Shown here: one piece after another, positions 5,171-7,702 of the stretch | Layout: every line of letters begins with the position of its first letter | Position numbering within the stretch: the stretch's first letter is position 1 | The notes under the pieces: generated by a model | The model's input: the letters and a program-made list of their open reading frames with translations, nothing else | What the model was told of the DNA's origin: nothing | The model's database searches: none | NCBI GenBank assembly: GCA_016867505.1 | Contig: VGJH01000056.1 | Span: 1 to 7,702, forward strand | Reading direction: 5' to 3' | Length of the DNA stretch: 7,702 bases | DNA from: Candidatus Bathyarchaeota archaeon | GTDB taxonomy: Archaea > Thermoproteota > Bathyarchaeia > TCS64 | Made by a program: the position numbers and the translations under genes

Positions 5171-5416
5171 TTGAATATTAAGGGAAAAAAAGCAACGATC
5201 TCAATCACTTTGCCCCCTGATCTCGTTGAAAAGAGCCGTTATTATGGGCTCAACATCTCAAGGGTGTCAGAAAATGCCCTAAAATCGATGATTGCTCGCA
5301 TTGAAAGCGTGAATCAGGGTAATGGTAAAGAAGTGGATAGTAAAAATAAGAAGGTGGACTGGGAGGGATTTGAACCCACGACTTCTGCCATGCCAAGGCA
5401 GCGATCATACCACTGA
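5171..5416 (+). CDS. N-terminal fragment of an SSV-type integrase (intN), ribbon-helix-helix domain
   Basis: 81 aa from TTG 5171 (an in-frame TGA lies three codons upstream). Seen: residues 6-45 form a ribbon-helix-helix DNA-binding domain, with strand KATISITLP, helix PDLVEKSRYYGL, then NISRVSENALKSMIARI. A linker leads into WEGFEPTTSAMPRQRSYH, which is simply the antisense reading of the tRNA-Ala gene, and the frame stops at 5414-5416 inside it. Known: many archaeal tyrosine integrases begin with such a domain, and SSV-type ones carry the attachment site within their coding sequence, giving exactly this tRNA-derived peptide. The catalytic part (Arg...His-x-x-Arg...Tyr) is absent, as expected of the intN half of an integrated element; on excision it would rejoin intC. 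Alone it may still act as a small repressor. A free-standing antitoxin-like regulator is less likely, because of the tRNA read-through. Confidence 0.75.
   Translation: MNIKGKKATISITLPPDLVEKSRYYGLNISRVSENALKSMIARIESVNQGNGKEVDSKNKKVDWEGFEPTTSAMPRQRSYH
5341..5352 (-). terminator. T-rich terminator of tRNA-Ala
   Basis: On the minus strand the sequence TTCTTATTTTTA follows the tRNA 3' end within 3 bases. T-runs of this type end archaeal transcripts. It lies inside the intN coding region, so it belongs to the element side of the junction and may have been supplied by the element. Confidence 0.5.
5355..5413. other. Attachment site within the tRNA 3' part
   Basis: This is the overlap of intN with tRNA-Ala. 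The crossover should lie somewhere between the tRNA 3' end (5355) and the point where the intN frame stops (5414), since the intact integrase gene must read through it. SSV-type elements recombine within the tRNA 3' half, so 5355-5396 (T arm and anticodon arm) is the likeliest core. The partner copy is not in the window. Confidence 0.55.
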
Positions 5417-5427
5417 TCTACCAGCCC
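5355..5427 (-). tRNA. tRNA-Ala (anticodon GGC)
   Basis: A 73-base cloverleaf on the minus strand. Seen: acceptor GGGCTGG pairs with CCAGTCC, including G3-U70, the hallmark that alanyl-tRNA synthetase recognises; discriminator A73 is at 5355. The D stem is GATC/GATC, the anticodon stem CTGCC/GGCAG encloses the loop TTGGCAT, giving anticodon GGC (5394-5392), and the T loop is TTCAAAT. The T stem has one U-U mismatch. CCA is not encoded. No intron is present. The gene is intact despite serving as the integration target, because the incoming element restores the 3' part. Confidence 0.92.
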
Positions 5428-5455
5428 AGCCAACACCTGATACAAAGCAGCAATC

Positions 5456-5463
5456 GTTTAAAC
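5456..5463 (-). promoter_or_regulatory. TATA-like box of tRNA-Ala
   Basis: GTTTAAAC lies about 30-36 bases upstream of the tRNA 5' end (5427), the expected place for an archaeal TATA box with a leader of a few bases. Being palindromic it could also serve lipS2 in the other direction; TATTTAAT at 5481-5488 is an alternative for lipS2. Confidence 0.45.
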
Positions 5464-5530
5464 CTTACCATATTAACGTGTATTTAATGACTAATGATTA
5501 TTAAGATCATTAGAGGTTGAAGAGTTAACA

Positions 5531-5535
5531 GAGGA
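5531..5535 (+). promoter_or_regulatory. Shine-Dalgarno site upstream of lipS2
   Basis: GAGGA lies 7 bases before CTG 5543. It supports translation starting well before the first in-frame ATG (5639) and makes CTG a workable start. Confidence 0.4.
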
Positions 5536-5542
5536 ATATAAT

Positions 5543-6535
5543 CTGGTCTCAGATAAGATTCGAGTCAGTATTGGAACTGTCGCTGCTCTTGGTTTAAAGA
5601 AAATTAAGACAAGCGCTGAAACAACAACTGCTTACTTCATGACTTATACTGAATTACGTTGTATCGCTAACTGCTCCTTTTGCTCTCAGGCACGAGAAAG
5701 TTCATCTGACCAAGAACAACTTTCAAGGGTACTGTGGCCAGTTTATCCCATAACAGAGGTATTGAATGCTTTCAAATCTATTGAGAAGCCACTTGATAGA
5801 ATTTGTATACAAATAATCAATTATCCAAGATTCATAAAAGATGTTGAATATTTCGTTAAACGATTGAGGCAAGCCACTTCAGCACCAATATCGATTGATA
5901 CTTGCCCTTTGAAAGAGGAGCAATACGCTCACTTACATGAAAGTGGAGTTCAAATGATTGGCATTCCTCTTGATGCTGCTACTCCAGAGATATTTGATAA
6001 AGTTAAAGGAAGAAACGTCGCAGGGCCGTATAAATGGGAAGAACATTTAGATAATATTGAGAAAGCTAAGAAAATTTTTGGCCCAAATAATGTGATGACT
6101 AACTTAATTATTGGATTAGGTGAGACTGAAGAAGAGGCCATTAGATTTATTCAAGATATGATGAATAAGAGAGTTAAAGTTGCTTTATTTGCTTTTACTC
6201 CAATTCCAAATACGCCTTTAAAACACCTAACTCAACCAGATTTTAATTCATATAGGAGAATTCAACTGGCAAGGTATTTGATAACTAAAGGCGATGCAAC
6301 AATTGAGGACATGGAATTTTCGAATCAGGGAGCTTTAAAACAGTTAAATATAGATAAACCATTAAAAGACTTAATTGCTGATGGGGAAGCTTTCAAAACA
6401 TCAGGGTGCCCAGGATGTAATAGGCCTTTCTATAATGATAGGCCTAGTGGCCCACTCTACAATTACCCACGAAATCTAACCCCTGAGGAATTGAAAAAAG
6501 AATATGAAAACCTGAGGAGAATAATCAATGGATGA
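5543..6535 (+). CDS. lipS2: Radical SAM lipoyl synthase subunit LipS2
   Basis: Catalyses, with LipS1, sulfur insertion into protein-bound octanoate; in Thermococcus LipS2 acts first, at C8. Seen: the radical SAM motif CIANCSFC (Cys40, 44, 47 in a 330 aa reading), then a biotin-synthase-like barrel with WPVYP, VCIQ-like RICIQIINYP, GIPLDAATPEIFDKVKG and NLIIGLGETEEEA, and near the end TSGCPGCNRPFYNDRPSG, whose CPGC (289-292) probably binds the auxiliary iron-sulfur cluster. The first in-frame ATG (5639) is too late: upstream codons read KIRVSIGTVAALGLKK, a segment I associate with this family. No ATG, GTG or TTG lies in frame between the stop at 5495 and 5639. I use CTG 5543 because GAGGA precedes it; a frameshift from ATG 5494 is the alternative. 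It overlaps lplA by 8 bases. Earlier annotation of such proteins as biotin synthase would be wrong. Confidence 0.8.
   Translation: MVSDKIRVSIGTVAALGLKKIKTSAETTTAYFMTYTELRCIANCSFCSQARESSSDQEQLSRVLWPVYPITEVLNAFKSIEKPLDRICIQIINYPRFIKDVEYFVKRLRQATSAPISIDTCPLKEEQYAHLHESGVQMIGIPLDAATPEIFDKVKGRNVAGPYKWEEHLDNIEKAKKIFGPNNVMTNLIIGLGETEEEAIRFIQDMMNKRVKVALFAFTPIPNTPLKHLTQPDFNSYRRIQLARYLITKGDATIEDMEFSNQGALKQLNIDKPLKDLIADGEAFKTSGCPGCNRPFYNDRPSGPLYNYPRNLTPEELKKEYENLRRIING
6514..6519 (+). promoter_or_regulatory. Shine-Dalgarno site of lplA
   Basis: GAGGAG lies inside the end of lipS2, 8 bases before the lplA ATG at 6528, so the two genes are translationally coupled. Confidence 0.6.
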
Positions 6536-7292
6536 CTGGCGTTTAATTGACATGAGGATCGAAGATGCATCAACTCAGATGGCAATTGATGAGGCAATTG
6601 CTTACGCGAGAGTGAGTGAAAGAAATCCTAACACAATTAGGCTTTACAGGTGGAACCCTTCAGCGGTTTCGGTAGGATATTTTCAAAGCATATTAAATGA
6701 AGTAGATATAGATGCATGCAAAAAATTTGGTTTTGATATAATTCGAAGAATAACAGGTGGAGGCGCAGTTTTTCATGACTATAATGGCGAAATCACATAC
6801 AGCCTAATAGCACCAGATGATGACCCTAAAATTCCTCGAGACATCGTCTCCTCATATAAATTGATTTGTGGTTGCCTTATAGACGGATTAAAAGAATTAG
6901 GCGTTGAATCAGAGTTTAAGCCAATAAATGACATTATTGCTGGGGGAAGGAAAATATCTGGTAACGCTCAGACGAGACGTTACGGAGTGATTCTTCAGCA
7001 TGGAACAGTTTTAGTGGATTGCGATGTTAACAAAATATTTTCTGTACTGAAGGTTTCAGGTGTAAAAATCAGTGATAAAGCAATAAAATCTGCTGAAGAA
7101 AGAGTGACGAGTATTAGGAAATACCTTGGAAAAGATGTCTCTTTTGAAGAAGGAAGAAACGCTCTCATTAAAGGCTTCGAAAACAGGCTCAATATTCAGT
7201 TAAATCCTGGAGAATTAACTGATTACGAAAAAACTCTAGTTACTCAATTTAAGAAAAAGTACCAATCCAATGAATGGGTTTATCAGAGGTGA
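6528..7292 (+). CDS. lplA: Lipoate-protein ligase A, catalytic domain
   Basis: 254 aa, cytoplasmic. It activates lipoate or octanoate with ATP to the acyl-adenylate and transfers it to a lysine of a carrier protein such as GcvH or an E2 domain. Seen: the BPL/LplA/LipB fold signatures RRITGGGAVFHD (73-84), NDIIAGGRKISGNAQ (134-148, with Lys142 the conserved substrate-contacting lysine) and HGTVLVD (158-164), and a C-terminal FKKKYQSNEW. Length fits a ligase lacking the C-terminal accessory domain, which is supplied by the next gene, as in Thermoplasma. Placed between lipS2 and lplB, it most likely feeds the LipS1/LipS2 route, either attaching octanoate or scavenging lipoate; sequence alone does not settle which. 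The start overlaps lipS2 by 8 bases. Confidence 0.9.
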   Translation: MDDWRLIDMRIEDASTQMAIDEAIAYARVSERNPNTIRLYRWNPSAVSVGYFQSILNEVDIDACKKFGFDIIRRITGGGAVFHDYNGEITYSLIAPDDDPKIPRDIVSSYKLICGCLIDGLKELGVESEFKPINDIIAGGRKISGNAQTRRYGVILQHGTVLVDCDVNKIFSVLKVSGVKISDKAIKSAEERVTSIRKYLGKDVSFEEGRNALIKGFENRLNIQLNPGELTDYEKTLVTQFKKKYQSNEWVYQR

Positions 7293-7293
7293 T
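7286..7293 (+). promoter_or_regulatory. Shine-Dalgarno site of lplB
   Basis: GAGGTGAT matches the anti-Shine-Dalgarno sequence and overlaps the lplA stop, 3 bases before ATG 7297. It shows that ATG 7297, not ATG 7270, starts lplB. Confidence 0.7.
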
Positions 7294-7296
7294 TAT

Positions 7297-7575
7297 ATGA
7301 AAAGAATTGAGTACAAAGTACCCGATGGAAAACTTGTAGCAGCAGAAGCTGAAGCCATTAATGGAGTTTTGACAAAGATAAAAATTACAGGAGACTTCTT
7401 CATGCACCCAGAATCAACAATAAAAGATTTAGAAGATACATTGAAAGGTAAACAAGTCGCAAAATTGGAGAAAATTATCAATAATTTTTTTGATAAATCA
7501 AATATTCAACTAATAGGTGTTTCAGCGACTGATTTCCTTCATGTTATAAAACTTAGTTTAGCTGATTCTTCTTAA
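7297..7575 (+). CDS. lplB: Lipoate-protein ligase accessory subunit LplB
   Basis: 92 aa, equivalent to the C-terminal domain of bacterial LplA. In archaea with a split ligase this subunit is needed for forming the acyl-adenylate. Seen: the family core PDGKLVAAEAEA (9-20) followed by KIKITGDFFMHPES (27-40), with the conserved GDFF and HPE, then a helical region (TIKDLEDTLKGK) and an ending around IQLIGVSATDFLHVI. ATG 7297 is chosen over 7270 because GAGGTGAT lies just before it and because the longer start would overlap lplA by 23 bases. Together with lplA it makes a complete ligase. Its 3' end overlaps the convergent lipS1-like gene by 18 bases. Confidence 0.87.
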   Translation: MKRIEYKVPDGKLVAAEAEAINGVLTKIKITGDFFMHPESTIKDLEDTLKGKQVAKLEKIINNFFDKSNIQLIGVSATDFLHVIKLSLADSS

Positions 7576-7702
7576 TTTATCCTCCAGTTTTATGGGCGTT
7601 GCACAACAACCATCAAAAAACATGACTTCATATCCTCTACTTATCGCATAATCAACGATACTTTTAGAGGGTAAAGCCATTCTAGTTATACCTGAGTCTA
7701 AT
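7558..7702 (-). CDS. lipS1: C-terminal end of a radical SAM protein, probably LipS1 (partial)
   Basis: The last 47 codons of a gene that continues beyond the right edge. Seen: the tail reads LDSGITRMALPSKSIVDYA, then ISRGYEVMFFDGCCATP, ending in a short charged helix. Known, from recollection of the family: LipS1 proteins end with an AG-(I/V)-x-R-(I/M)-A-x-P-S segment and a CC near the C-terminus. LipS1 completes the lipoyl group by adding sulfur at C6 of the 8-mercaptooctanoyl intermediate. The neighbourhood of lipS2, lplA and lplB makes this the natural reading. The radical SAM cysteine motif lies outside the window, so the call rests on the tail and context. It converges on lplB with an 18-base overlap. 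Confidence 0.62.
   Translation of the reverse strand, partial: LDSGITRMALPSKSIVDYAISRGYEVMFFDGCCATPIKLEDKLRRIS

Larger units (their letters stand above)
1..5414. mobile_element. Integrated archaeal element at tRNA-Ala, left end outside the window
   Basis: Seen: an integrase N-terminal fragment (5171-5416) runs into the 3' end of an intact tRNA-Ala. Left of it lie a compact, overlapping minus-strand operon of small unrecognised proteins, a helicase-like AAA+ ATPase, a repeat-rich non-coding block and an AT-rich orphan gene. To the right, household lipoate genes begin at once. Known: SSV-type integrases carry their attachment site inside their own gene, so integration splits the gene into intN and intC at the two borders and leaves the tRNA intact. 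Inferred: the element lies left of the tRNA and its other border, with intC reading rightward after a copy of the tRNA 3' part, is left of position 1. No second copy of the tRNA 3' end was seen in the window. No capsid, conjugation or toxin gene was recognised, so plasmid versus virus cannot be decided. Confidence 0.75.

Noticed and set aside
5322..5504. Plus-strand frame reading WTGRDLNPRLLPCQG and onward
   Set aside because: It is an antisense reading of tRNA-Ala in a frame different from the ribbon-helix-helix domain; such peptides are common false genes over tRNAs.
5950..6141. Minus-strand frame inside lipS2
   Set aside because: Shadow of the conserved radical SAM coding sequence.
5639..6535. 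Biotin synthase as the identity of the radical SAM gene
   Set aside because: The TSGCPGCNRPFYNDRPSG ending, the RVSIGTVAALGL start and the lplA/lplB neighbours fit LipS2; such proteins have been annotated as biotin synthases before their role was found.
1..7702. CRISPR array
   Set aside because: No regularly spaced identical repeats of 24-40 bases were seen; the repeats at 748-900 are few, short and symmetric.

Overview
The window looks archaeal. Promoters are TATA-type at leaderless or near-leaderless distances, Shine-Dalgarno sites match GGAGGTGAT, an intact tRNA-Ala(GGC) is crossed antisense by a ribbon-helix-helix integrase fragment (the archaeal SSV-type integration pattern), and the lipoate genes are of the archaeal kind (LipS2, separate LplA and LplB, and a LipS1-like protein). 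A lineage such as Bathyarchaeia or another uncultivated TACK archaeon would fit, but that is inference.

Left part (about 1-5414): an integrated genetic element, open at its left end, with its right border in the tRNA gene. A compact minus-strand operon runs from 4353 down to 901: 183 aa, 98 aa, an 81 aa winged-helix protein, 133 aa, 76 aa, a 52 aa coiled-coil protein, and a 529 aa AAA+ ATPase that is the likely replication helicase. Almost every junction overlaps or is a few bases long, so translation is probably coupled. Two of these genes (3250-3495 and 2487-2645) lack a usable ATG and are easy to miss. Beyond the ATPase lies a 172-base AT-rich spacer with an ordered repeat arrangement (TTAGCTAA, (AT)n, CCCCCGAGGG, spacer, CCCCCGAGGG, (AT)n, TTAGCTAA), a candidate origin or operator. 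It is followed by a YkgJ-like cysteine-cluster protein. On the plus strand, between the operon promoter and the border, is an AT-rich orphan gene (4462-5040), then the integrase N-terminal fragment intN.

Right part (5355-7702): chromosomal genes. After tRNA-Ala (minus strand) comes a plus-strand lipoate operon, lipS2 - lplA - lplB, with overlapping or adjacent starts. The 3' end of a gene that looks like lipS1 converges on lplB with an 18-base overlap. Together these would transfer an octanoyl or lipoyl group onto a carrier protein (LplA with LplB) and insert sulfur at C8 (LipS2) and C6 (LipS1), the bipartite lipoyl synthase route. The carrier protein (for example GcvH or a 2-oxoacid dehydrogenase E2) is not in the window.

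Two genes, lipS2 and the winged-helix gene, have clear coding sequence upstream of any ATG/GTG/TTG in frame. Either they use non-AUG starts behind good Shine-Dalgarno sites, or each carries a one-base indel.
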